Positions 14,756-23,452 of a DNA stretch of 29,629 bases are shown here, piece after piece. The stretch comes from a virus. The notes beneath the pieces are model-generated. The model was not told where the DNA came from and made no database searches. It saw only the letters and a program-made list of their open reading frames with translations. The first letter of the stretch is position 1. Every line of letters starts with the position of its first letter. The stretch is taken from positions 1 to 29,629 of the IMG/VR virus record IMGVR_UViG_3300020454_000054, one strand, 5' to 3'. Both the position numbers and the translations under genes were made by a program.

Positions 14756-15769
14756 ATGTCATACTACTATAAATACGATTTTGTATCCCCAGAGCCTCTA
14801 TATGCTACAGTAAAAGAAGAGCTTAAAAGTTATTTTGATACTGGTGCAGTAGATGATTTATTATTCCCCACCTATCTAGACAAGTGTCTAAGAAAGATGG
14901 GTAGAACAACTTATAAAATTACTACAGAAGTATTATTTATAGAAGACTTTGAGGCACGTCTACCAGATAACTTTCATGCAGTGAGAGAAGCTTGGATGTG
15001 TGCTGTAATACCAGGAAACCCTTATCCAGCAGCTTCATCATTTTATAGTCAAGCTGCAAATGCTACTACTATTCAAGTTGCACCTCTAACTATAGGAGGT
15101 ACCCCTTGTAATAATCCTGATTGTCAACACCCAAGTTGTGATGGTACATGTATGCCTGAAATAGTACAAGCTGTATATAAAACAAACAGTGAAATACCTA
15201 GAGCATATAGAAGAACTTATCTACTTAAACCAGGAAATATATCAGCACGTAAAAGCTGTACTGTAGATTACACTAACTCCTGGAGTCAGTACAATCAACT
15301 GGCTTTATCTGGTCGTGATTTTACACCAGGTTCTTCCTCTTATGATTCATTTGATGTAAGAGATAATAAATTTGTTACTAACTTTAGAAAAGGTGTAATA
15401 CATTTAGTATTCTATTCTACTGATTATGATAAAACAGGTAATCAATTAGTTCCAGATAACTATCGTGTTAGAGAATATATAGAGTCATTTATTAAATTTA
15501 AAGTATTTGAAACTTTAACTAATCAAACCAATGATGAAACATTTAATCAGTTACAAACTAAATTAGCTTACCATAAACAAGTGATGGATGAAGCATGGAT
15601 AATGGCAGAAACAGAACTTAAAAAAGAAACAGCTTATCAGAAACAGAGAAGAGTTGTTACAGATCTTAATCGAAACAATATGTATGAATTACCTGATGCA
15701 AAATCTCAAGTATCAGGAAGATACTCCAACAGATATAATACTTTGTGGAGACGTAATGGGTGGAGTTAA
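14756..15769 (+). CDS. crAss-like neck/ring (tail tubular-type) protein
   Basis: The protein has 337 residues. Its N-terminus (YYKYDFVSPEPLYATVKEELKSYF) and LDKCLRKMG, EDFEARLPDNFHAVREAWMC resemble the conserved ring or tail-tubular protein encoded just before the muzzle gene in crAss-like phages. A Cys/His cluster (C118, C123, H125, C128 and C132, in PCNNPDCQHPSCDGTC) may bind zinc in an inserted loop. The C-terminal third is helical (about 240-310), followed by a basic, Arg-rich end. Position directly before the muzzle gene, 10 bases away, supports an adaptor role between portal and muzzle. The exact ring is not certain. Confidence 0.75.
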   Translation: MSYYYKYDFVSPEPLYATVKEELKSYFDTGAVDDLLFPTYLDKCLRKMGRTTYKITTEVLFIEDFEARLPDNFHAVREAWMCAVIPGNPYPAASSFYSQAANATTIQVAPLTIGGTPCNNPDCQHPSCDGTCMPEIVQAVYKTNSEIPRAYRRTYLLKPGNISARKSCTVDYTNSWSQYNQLALSGRDFTPGSSSYDSFDVRDNKFVTNFRKGVIHLVFYSTDYDKTGNQLVPDNYRVREYIESFIKFKVFETLTNQTNDETFNQLQTKLAYHKQVMDEAWIMAETELKKETAYQKQRRVVTDLNRNNMYELPDAKSQVSGRYSNRYNTLWRRNGWS

Positions 15770-15779
15770 TAAATAGTTT

Positions 15780-18700
15780 ATGGCTACTAGAAAAGAAATA
15801 GAAGACGCAAAAGCTAAAAAAGCTGCTGCTGCTAAAAAAGATGATAAAGCTCAGAAAGGGCAAGTGAGGCTTGAATTTAATCAAGCTCAGACTGGCCTTA
15901 ATATGGATAGCACTATCAATCAAGTAAAGACAGGTAGTCTTACTTATGCATTGAATGCTACTGTAGAGAACTTTGACTCTAGTTCTGTAAACTATCAGAA
16001 TGAACCTGGTAATGAACCATGTTTAACATTCCCTGATGGTTTTCAACTTATAGGTAATTATACTATTTCTGAGAAAAAGCTAAATATATTCTTTCTAGCT
16101 AACCCTCTTACTGGCGATAGTCAGATTGGTTTTCAATATAATAATGACTGTGTATATCAAGAGGTACCACTTGGAGATGCTAGATGTTTAAATTTCAACA
16201 TCGATTACCCCATACACAAAGTTGTTCATAGAATAACAAACTGTAGTACAGAAATATATTGGACAGACGGACTCAATCCTAGAAGATATCTAGATCTAGA
16301 CAACATTCCCTATCTTATAGATCCTAATTCAGACCCTGAATGCGACCCTGTACTAACAGGAAACGTAGACTGTAACCAACTTAAAATACAACCTAACTTT
16401 GATATTCCATTTGTAGAAGTTAATCAAGTAGTAGATGTAGGATCATTAGTTGCTGGTACTTATCAGTTTGCGGTACAATATTCAGATGCAACAGGTCAAG
16501 ATTTAACTTCTTATTATTCTGTTACTAATCCTACACCTATTTCCGATCCTTTAATAACCACTGTAAACTTCAATTACCCCGTGGGTAAATCAATAGAAGT
16601 AAAAGTATCTAACTTAGATCTAACAGGACAATATCAGTATTTTAATTTAGCTGTAATAAAAACTATCAATGAAGGAACAACAGTAGAATTAGTAGGAACT
16701 TATAATATTACTGAAGCAGAAGAAATTATCACCTACACTGGTGCAGACCAAAATCCTATACAATTATCTATTGCTGACATCTTTGAGAAATATCCTTACT
16801 ATGATGTAGCACAAGACTTGACATCTGTTCAAGATACTTTGATATGGAGTAATTTAACTTCAGTAGATAGAATAAACTATCAACAAATAGCTAGTCAAAT
16901 AACCCTACAATGGGAAAGTTATAGACTTCCTGCTGGAGAAACTTATGCTAATGAATTAAATGCAGTAAACTATCGTGGATACATGCGTGATGAAGTGTAT
17001 GCATTTGATATAGTGTTTCTTTTAAAGAACGGAAAACAAACAGATGCATTTCATATACCAGGTCCTCTAGTAGATCCTAATCCTCAACCGGATGTTCCTA
17101 ACACTAATGATGATTTTATCGGAGAACCTGAGTACTATGTAGGAGATGTAGGATACAGCCCTTACTGGAAGATATATAATAATGCTACAGTGGTAGGTCC
17201 TTTTGGAGAACTACCAACAGATCCAGACTACAAAGGACCATGGAACTATGGAAACTTTGCATATTGGGAGTCTACAGAAAAGTATCCTTGTAATACAGAA
17301 ATGTGGGGAGATTTAGCTGATCAACCTATTAGACACCATAAGTTTCCAGATGTATCTGTAAGTGGTATTGTAGAGAATCCTGCAATTGTATATGACGGTA
17401 ATAACATTGTACCTACAATGCAAGATGCAAATGCTCTATATCCTCTAGGAGTAAAAATTGATAATGATCAGATATCACAACTGATTCAATTATCTAGTCT
17501 TACACAAGAACAGAAAGATGATATTGTAGCTTTTAAAATAGTAAGAGGAGATCGTGGTACAAACAGATCAATAGTAGCAAAAGGTATTCTTAGAAATGTA
17601 AATAAGTATGTAAAAGATGACCAGGACTATTACTATCCTAACTATCCATATAATCAAGTATCTGGAGAGGACTCGTTCTTACAAGAGAATAACAATGCTT
17701 GGAATTATAAATCTAAGTCATGGCTTTTATATATGCCTGACAAGGCTGTAGATTTTTTCCTTGGACCTTGGTATAGTGCATATGGTATAGAGATAGATGT
17801 AAATGATGAAGATGGAGTATTTGTATATACTAGTATTGAAAATGGTAAACAAACACAAGCCACTATTTCACCTAATTGTATTTTAGAAGTTTGTTCCTTA
17901 ACAAGACCTGTAGCTCTGAAAGGTGTTATAACAATAGGACCTGGAGACTTTGATGTATGGATTGGTGCTCATAGCAGTAACTGCCAATTCATCTGGATAC
18001 CTGGCACTGATAAAGGCCCTTGTAGTAGATATGAATTAAAATGGAAAAATCCATTTAACAATTTTAATTTTGATGGAACAGTAAATTGTTCTGCTACTCT
18101 AAATTGGGGTAATAATATTTTTGAAGGTATTGACAGAGTTAATGTGATTACAAATGCTGACCCTGAATTTGATGTTTATGGTACAAACAATATTGATTTT
18201 GATGAAAATCCTGGAGGAGCACCAAACGGAGCAAGTTATGGATATGAAGGAAATCACCCCTATGCACCTACTTGGCGTGAACCTTCTGGTAGTTGCTGTT
18301 CAAATCCTCGTATTTTTCTAACTCAAATTTATCCAGGACCTTGTACTGAACCAGATCCTGATAATCCAGAAGAAAACTATGACGTAATATCATATCCTCC
18401 AAATACCTTTGATCCAAATTACCCCTGTCCGGATTCTGATGATGAAACAAGAGCATGTCAGACATGTGTTAAAGTAGAAGAAAATCCAGATAATATACAA
18501 CCTTGGCCAGGTCCTGGATTTGGACAACCTACTAATCCTCTTCCTCTTTTTGATGACAGTGTTGCTAGTAATGCTGATTATACCGGACCTGGATTTCCAA
18601 CTCCAGTAAATGAGTGGGATACTTTTACTCCAGCTGAAAATGCAAATGACACTGGTTCTGGAGCACAAAATAATGATGTCTCTAAAAGACACAGTAGAAG

Positions 18701-21700
18701 ATCCTGTTTAAAATGTGACAGAGATATACCTATTAAACCATTAGATGGGGCTGACTATGAAGAAGCAAAAGATATTCTAGATAAGCAAATCTTTAATTCA
18801 CCAGACACATCTTTTGGACAACCATTTTTAGGAAGTGTACTTAAGCTAGAAAGTGTAATGTTTGGAGCAGGTAAGGCTCATTTTGTAGAGGTTAAAGACA
18901 ATGCTAAATACAAATTGCTTAGTAAAGAAGCACAAGAAGATGCATTATCAAGTTCAGAAAGAGTGGCTAGTATGGGTGCAAATGGTGAGTTTGATGCTGG
19001 TATAATGTTTACCGTCTATCAGTCATATCTTACTATATACATAAATGGTATTACAAGAAAGAATTATGCAATGTCTTTCAACTCAAGAGCAAACTATGAT
19101 TATCATTTTCCTATCAGCAATAATACTGACGGTGGTATCAAGCAAAGAGAAATAGATCTTACTAGATATCTTATACCAGGTGTACAATCTTTTAATAATA
19201 ACCAACCTCCAATTAACAATTGGAATAGAGAATCTTCAGTCTTTATTGATACTACTATCAGTGATGATATTTTAGCACTTCCTTTACCTCAAAATACTCC
19301 ATCTTTACAAGGAGCAGACGGTGAATCTAGTATGGTAGAATACTCAAGATTTGCCATAGGAGAATCTGGAGCTTGTGATAAACCAGGACAAGAGCAAGAT
19401 ATAAAGGTAGTATCATATTACGCTTCTATGAAAAATATCATCCCTAATCAATGGGGACAGATCAACTCCTTTAAAAGAATAGATACAGGTTACCAGAAAC
19501 TTGTAACAGCTACTGGAACAGATACAGTATTTGGTGGAGATGTATTCATATCTAGATTTGCATTTAAAACTAAAATACCATTCTTTATAGATAATAGAGT
19601 AAATGCACCAGACGACTCAGATATATTCTTTGATGAGTTAGGTAATGTTGCTTATCCTAAATACTGGCATTCTGCTAGATCTATCCTAGAACCTTATACT
19701 GTAACAGCAGGAGACGATGATCAGTTAATGTATAATCTTATATCAACTAAAGCACATAATCTTGATTGTCCTAGTGATCCTTCTTTAATTGGTCCACCTC
19801 CTAATGACCAAGAACCTTATGCAGGAACTTATAGATCATTTTATGATGGGTATATGTATTTATTTGCATATGGTGTTCCTAACTTCTATTGTGAAAGTGT
19901 ATATAATACAGACTTAAGACAAGCATTTAATACACAAGAAGGAGACTTCTGGCCTCATGTTAGTTCTGGTATTCCTGATGATTGGGTTCAAGAAACTAAT
20001 GTACCAATTGCACAGGACAATACTTATTACTATAATGTAACATACTCTAAACAGAATAAAGAAAATGTGTTTAGTCAAATGCCTCCAGATTGGAGTGATG
20101 TATGTTATACGTTTTATCCATTTAGAGCTATATACTCAGACACCCAAGGGGATAGTTCTGATAACAGAGTTAATAACTGGTTAGTTTACAGAGCTTTATC
20201 TTACCATGATTTCCCACAAAACTTCGGTAACTTAACATCATTAGATGGTATGATGGACAGAGGTATATTGGCAAGATTTGATAATAAAGCTTTATTGTAT
20301 AATAAACTATTAACGATTGACACTAACAATCCTCAAGCTGCATACATAGGTAATCCTAGATTATTCGATGGTGCACCTCCTATAGATTTTGCAGAAACAG
20401 ACTTAGGATACTTAGGATCTCAAAATAAGTTTCTACTTAAAGTTCCTTATGGAGCAATAACTGCTGATGCTAAAAGAGGTCAGATATTCTTAATGAGTGG
20501 TAACAAAGCTGTAGATCTAACTAAATTTGGATCAGGTGTAAATAGATTTATTACAAATCATTTACCATTTGAAATATTAGAATACTTCCCAGATGCATAT
20601 GTAGACAATCACTTTAAAGGAATAGGACTACACGGAGTGTACGATAGTAAATTTGATAGAGTTATCATTACTAAGCTAGACTATATTCCTCTTGATGATA
20701 ATATAAGATATGACAGTGGAAGTCAACGTTTTTATGTAGATCAAGTTATTGATGATCAGATAGTTGAAACAGAAGTATTTTTATTTGATAGAGAATATTT
20801 CTGTAGTAAGTCATGGACTTTATCTTTTGATTTTAGTACTAAGAGTTGGATATCTTTTCACTCCTATCTACCTAATTTCTACATTGGAGAAAACAACTTC
20901 TACTATTCTGGTATAAATAGTTGCTGTACACAGTTTACTGCTGTATTAGATACTCCAGATAGAAGTAGAATTGAAGATGAAGAACCACAAATAGAAATGG
21001 TGGTAGCTGCAAATATTGGTTCAGTGTTACCAATTACAACTACCTCTACAAGTACAGAGGCACCTTTATTTACTACTACTAGTACTACAACTTTCAATGA
21101 TTGTCAATTTGATATAGGTTTAGCTGAAGAACTAAGTTGTGGATTAGAAGGAATTGGACTTATTACCATTCCTACTCCTACTACTACAACAATTTGTTCT
21201 AGACCTGCACCTCTTGCACAAGCTACTTTTACAGAAGGTTATCAGATTATGACTGAACCTACTCCTATTATAGGATCATCAAGTGCAGCAAGTGCATGTG
21301 CTATAGGAGCATTTTTAGCAAATCTAAATAGTAATGATGAGGCTGTAGCTATAAACTTCACATTCGAATATTCAGGAACATCAGCTAATTTTGCTAATGT
21401 ATCTATAGGAGAAGTTCTTTATCTTGGTGATGATGATTCTTGTACAAGAGTTCCTGATGGTTGGTATACTAGTGTAGATATAAACTCTTATCAAACTGCT
21501 AATTATGTTGAAGATGGTATATTAAGAGAACAAGTGCCATGTGATTGTAATACATTAACTACTACAACTACTATGTTTACTGGAGATCTAGATGAATGTT
21601 GTGGGCTTATTTATAATGATGATGATGGTAATGTAGTTCTTCAAAATGTAGAACAAGATTGGGTTAACTATGCCTATATAAATATTCCTGGTTATACTTC

Positions 21701-22583
21701 TGGTAAGTTAGCTGTTGGCCCAACTGCTCTATACGGAGTTTCACCAGGTATCAGTACATCATTTAAGAAATGGACAATTACAACAAGCCCATGGACTGTA
21801 GTAGCAGATTCAGATTTAGTAATAGCTGATAATGCATTTGGTACAACTGCTGGAGTGGTAGTTAAAGATGACAGTGCAATTATTGCAATAGATACAGCTC
21901 AAGGATATATAGTAGAAATAGATACAACAAGTGGAATTCCATCACAGAAAATTCTTTTACAATCTGGTTACACATATCCTACTAATTTATTATATACAAC
22001 TGAAGGCAAACTAATAACAATTAGAGAAGTAACAGCAACAGGAGCATTTGAATATGTTCAGTGGGATTATGATAACGCAGTAGCAACTCCAGAGATAGTT
22101 TCTACTATTACTAGTAGTGAATTTAGTGGAGTGGATATAACAATCCATTCGTGTGACTGTGACATTATAATTGTATGTAAAAGTGCTATCAATACTCAAT
22201 ACTATGCTCAGTTTTCTGTGGCACCTTTCTCTCCATTTGAAGTAGTTCTAGAAGGAAATAGTTTGGGTACAGGAAAGATTGAAAACTACTTTAGTCCAAC
22301 AAACATAACTCAACTTGCATCATGTGTTAGTCCAAGTGGAGGACCAACAACCACAACAACTAGTACTACGCTTGCTCCAACAACAACTACCACTACAAGT
22401 ATACAACCTAATTGTTCTAAGTGGGAAATTACTGGACCAATAGCAATAAGTTATACAGATTGTAGTGGACTACCACAAGTCGTATCTGTTGCAACAGGTC
22501 AGACTAGATTCATTTGTGCAAATACTAATACACCTGGTGCTTTAGGACCATCAGCTACACTAATAGGTGCTTGTGATATATAA
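15780..22583 (+). CDS. Muzzle / P22 gp10-like stabilisation protein with added adhesin modules
   Basis: The protein has 2267 residues. After a Lys/Ala-rich start, residues about 25-1735 hold the crAss-like muzzle core. Marks are NPRRYLDLDNIPY, TYQFAVQYSDATGQ, VNYRGYMRDEVYAFDIVFLLKNGKQ with DAFHIPG, and near the end KSWISFHSYLPNFY and FYYSGIN. The muzzle surrounds the tail exit and seals the DNA channel. From about 1753 the protein changes character: Thr linkers (1753-1771, around 1801-1804 and 1927-1931, and 2190-2207) separate an adhesin module (about 1806-1922), a propeller-like domain (about 1937-2185) and a final domain (2212-2267). In relatives I expect the core to continue into a conserved C-terminus; here that part appears in the next gene. 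A stretch at about 835-980 is Cys-, Pro- and Asp-rich and may be an insertion. Confidence 0.85.
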   Translation: MATRKEIEDAKAKKAAAAKKDDKAQKGQVRLEFNQAQTGLNMDSTINQVKTGSLTYALNATVENFDSSSVNYQNEPGNEPCLTFPDGFQLIGNYTISEKKLNIFFLANPLTGDSQIGFQYNNDCVYQEVPLGDARCLNFNIDYPIHKVVHRITNCSTEIYWTDGLNPRRYLDLDNIPYLIDPNSDPECDPVLTGNVDCNQLKIQPNFDIPFVEVNQVVDVGSLVAGTYQFAVQYSDATGQDLTSYYSVTNPTPISDPLITTVNFNYPVGKSIEVKVSNLDLTGQYQYFNLAVIKTINEGTTVELVGTYNITEAEEIITYTGADQNPIQLSIADIFEKYPYYDVAQDLTSVQDTLIWSNLTSVDRINYQQIASQITLQWESYRLPAGETYANELNAVNYRGYMRDEVYAFDIVFLLKNGKQTDAFHIPGPLVDPNPQPDVPNTNDDFIGEPEYYVGDVGYSPYWKIYNNATVVGPFGELPTDPDYKGPWNYGNFAYWESTEKYPCNTEMWGDLADQPIRHHKFPDVSVSGIVENPAIVYDGNNIVPTMQDANALYPLGVKIDNDQISQLIQLSSLTQEQKDDIVAFKIVRGDRGTNRSIVAKGILRNVNKYVKDDQDYYYPNYPYNQVSGEDSFLQENNNAWNYKSKSWLLYMPDKAVDFFLGPWYSAYGIEIDVNDEDGVFVYTSIENGKQTQATISPNCILEVCSLTRPVALKGVITIGPGDFDVWIGAHSSNCQFIWIPGTDKGPCSRYELKWKNPFNNFNFDGTVNCSATLNWGNNIFEGIDRVNVITNADPEFDVYGTNNIDFDENPGGAPNGASYGYEGNHPYAPTWREPSGSCCSNPRIFLTQIYPGPCTEPDPDNPEENYDVISYPPNTFDPNYPCPDSDDETRACQTCVKVEENPDNIQPWPGPGFGQPTNPLPLFDDSVASNADYTGPGFPTPVNEWDTFTPAENANDTGSGAQNNDVSKRHSRRSCLKCDRDIPIKPLDGADYEEAKDILDKQIFNSPDTSFGQPFLGSVLKLESVMFGAGKAHFVEVKDNAKYKLLSKEAQEDALSSSERVASMGANGEFDAGIMFTVYQSYLTIYINGITRKNYAMSFNSRANYDYHFPISNNTDGGIKQREIDLTRYLIPGVQSFNNNQPPINNWNRESSVFIDTTISDDILALPLPQNTPSLQGADGESSMVEYSRFAIGESGACDKPGQEQDIKVVSYYASMKNIIPNQWGQINSFKRIDTGYQKLVTATGTDTVFGGDVFISRFAFKTKIPFFIDNRVNAPDDSDIFFDELGNVAYPKYWHSARSILEPYTVTAGDDDQLMYNLISTKAHNLDCPSDPSLIGPPPNDQEPYAGTYRSFYDGYMYLFAYGVPNFYCESVYNTDLRQAFNTQEGDFWPHVSSGIPDDWVQETNVPIAQDNTYYYNVTYSKQNKENVFSQMPPDWSDVCYTFYPFRAIYSDTQGDSSDNRVNNWLVYRALSYHDFPQNFGNLTSLDGMMDRGILARFDNKALLYNKLLTIDTNNPQAAYIGNPRLFDGAPPIDFAETDLGYLGSQNKFLLKVPYGAITADAKRGQIFLMSGNKAVDLTKFGSGVNRFITNHLPFEILEYFPDAYVDNHFKGIGLHGVYDSKFDRVIITKLDYIPLDDNIRYDSGSQRFYVDQVIDDQIVETEVFLFDREYFCSKSWTLSFDFSTKSWISFHSYLPNFYIGENNFYYSGINSCCTQFTAVLDTPDRSRIEDEEPQIEMVVAANIGSVLPITTTSTSTEAPLFTTTSTTTFNDCQFDIGLAEELSCGLEGIGLITIPTPTTTTICSRPAPLAQATFTEGYQIMTEPTPIIGSSSAASACAIGAFLANLNSNDEAVAINFTFEYSGTSANFANVSIGEVLYLGDDDSCTRVPDGWYTSVDINSYQTANYVEDGILREQVPCDCNTLTTTTTMFTGDLDECCGLIYNDDDGNVVLQNVEQDWVNYAYINIPGYTSGKLAVGPTALYGVSPGISTSFKKWTITTSPWTVVADSDLVIADNAFGTTAGVVVKDDSAIIAIDTAQGYIVEIDTTSGIPSQKILLQSGYTYPTNLLYTTEGKLITIREVTATGAFEYVQWDYDNAVATPEIVSTITSSEFSGVDITIHSCDCDIIIVCKSAINTQYYAQFSVAPFSPFEVVLEGNSLGTGKIENYFSPTNITQLASCVSPSGGPTTTTTSTTLAPTTTTTTSIQPNCSKWEITGPIAISYTDCSGLPQVVSVATGQTRFICANTNTPGALGPSATLIGACDI
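21036..21092 (+). repeat. Thr/Ser linker-coding repeat at the end of the muzzle core
   Basis: This encodes residues 1753-1771 (Thr/Ser broken by EAPLF), where the muzzle core stops and fibre-type modules start. Confidence 0.85.
22347..22400 (+). repeat. Thr-rich linker before the last muzzle module
   Basis: This encodes residues 2190-2207 (TTTTTSTTLAP and six Thr) between the propeller-like domain and the 56-residue terminal domain. Confidence 0.85.
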
Positions 22584-22585
22584 AT

Positions 22586-23452
22586 ATGAAGACAATACAT
22601 TTAAAAATAACATCTGCTAGTCCGAACGTAGGACCTTTTAAGATCACTACTGATACTAATGTTACATTAGCTACTGAAGTAAGTTTGAGTGCATTAGTCG
22701 TAGGATTAACTTATGAAGTAGAGGATAATGTAAACGTTGTAACTTTAACATCTAATGGAGATTGTGAGTTTGAGAAAAGCTTTCCTGTTATAAATACTAT
22801 GAATGCTAATGAGTATCAAAAGTTAAGATTTACACCTACAAGAACAGGATGTTTATGGACACATCTTAGAAATGATACTTTATATAATTACTATTATGGA
22901 GATATCAAACCTTATGTAATTGAGTATCCATTTGCATATAAGTATCATGACCAGATACTACAGAACATAAAAGACTATAGTAAAGTGTATACATATATAC
23001 CATCAACTCTTGGAGAGTTTGATTCTAATAGTAAAATACAAACAGACGATAAATACTTTAACAAGGCTGTTTTATATAATGGTCAACAATCAACAGGTAT
23101 TATTGAACTTGTTCCTAAACCAATGAATAACTTAAGTCAATATCTACAATACCCAATATTAAACACTGATAGTAAAACTATTACTTTTGCAAAGACAGAT
23201 AGTTTTTACCAGTACAATACTTTTTGGGCATTACAGATAGATGATCAAGTACCTCTATTTAAAACATCCTGTGAATCCAAATCAATAGATAAGGTGGTGA
23301 ATCAGGATAATATGAACTATGGTGACTTATCATTTAAGAAGTCACAACTAAGAGCTAAGAACGTAAAGGTGAGACATATATTAGACAACTCCTCTACTAC
23401 ACATATTGTGAGTCAGTTTATTGTAGCACCAGCACAAATATCATATAAGTAA
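22586..23452 (+). CDS. Separate muzzle C-terminal domain behind a GPF-type module
   Basis: The protein has 288 residues. Residues 1-68 are a diverged copy of the repeated fibre module (NVGPFKITTDTN, then VNVVTLTSNGDCEFEKSF). From about 72 the sequence resembles the C-terminal part of crAss-like muzzle/stabilisation proteins: CLWTHLRNDTLYNYYYG, VIEYPFAYKYHDQILQNIKDY, KAVLYNGQQSTG, KTITFAKTDSFYQYNTFWAL, SIDKVVNQDNMNY and the closing VKVRHILDN, VSQFIVAPAQISYK. In relatives I remember this following the FYYSGIN region in one chain, so the domain here is probably a detached part of the muzzle, encoded two bases after it. It would reassociate with the 2267-residue core. The next gene overlaps its stop as TAATG. 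Confidence 0.75.
   Translation: MKTIHLKITSASPNVGPFKITTDTNVTLATEVSLSALVVGLTYEVEDNVNVVTLTSNGDCEFEKSFPVINTMNANEYQKLRFTPTRTGCLWTHLRNDTLYNYYYGDIKPYVIEYPFAYKYHDQILQNIKDYSKVYTYIPSTLGEFDSNSKIQTDDKYFNKAVLYNGQQSTGIIELVPKPMNNLSQYLQYPILNTDSKTITFAKTDSFYQYNTFWALQIDDQVPLFKTSCESKSIDKVVNQDNMNYGDLSFKKSQLRAKNVKVRHILDNSSTTHIVSQFIVAPAQISYK

Noticed and set aside
15666-15923. Minus-strand frame with hydrophobic Phe/Ser-rich stretches that might look like a membrane protein
   Set aside because: It overlaps the end of the ring gene and the Lys/Ala-rich start of the muzzle gene; the hydrophobicity comes from reverse-reading Lys/Glu codons.
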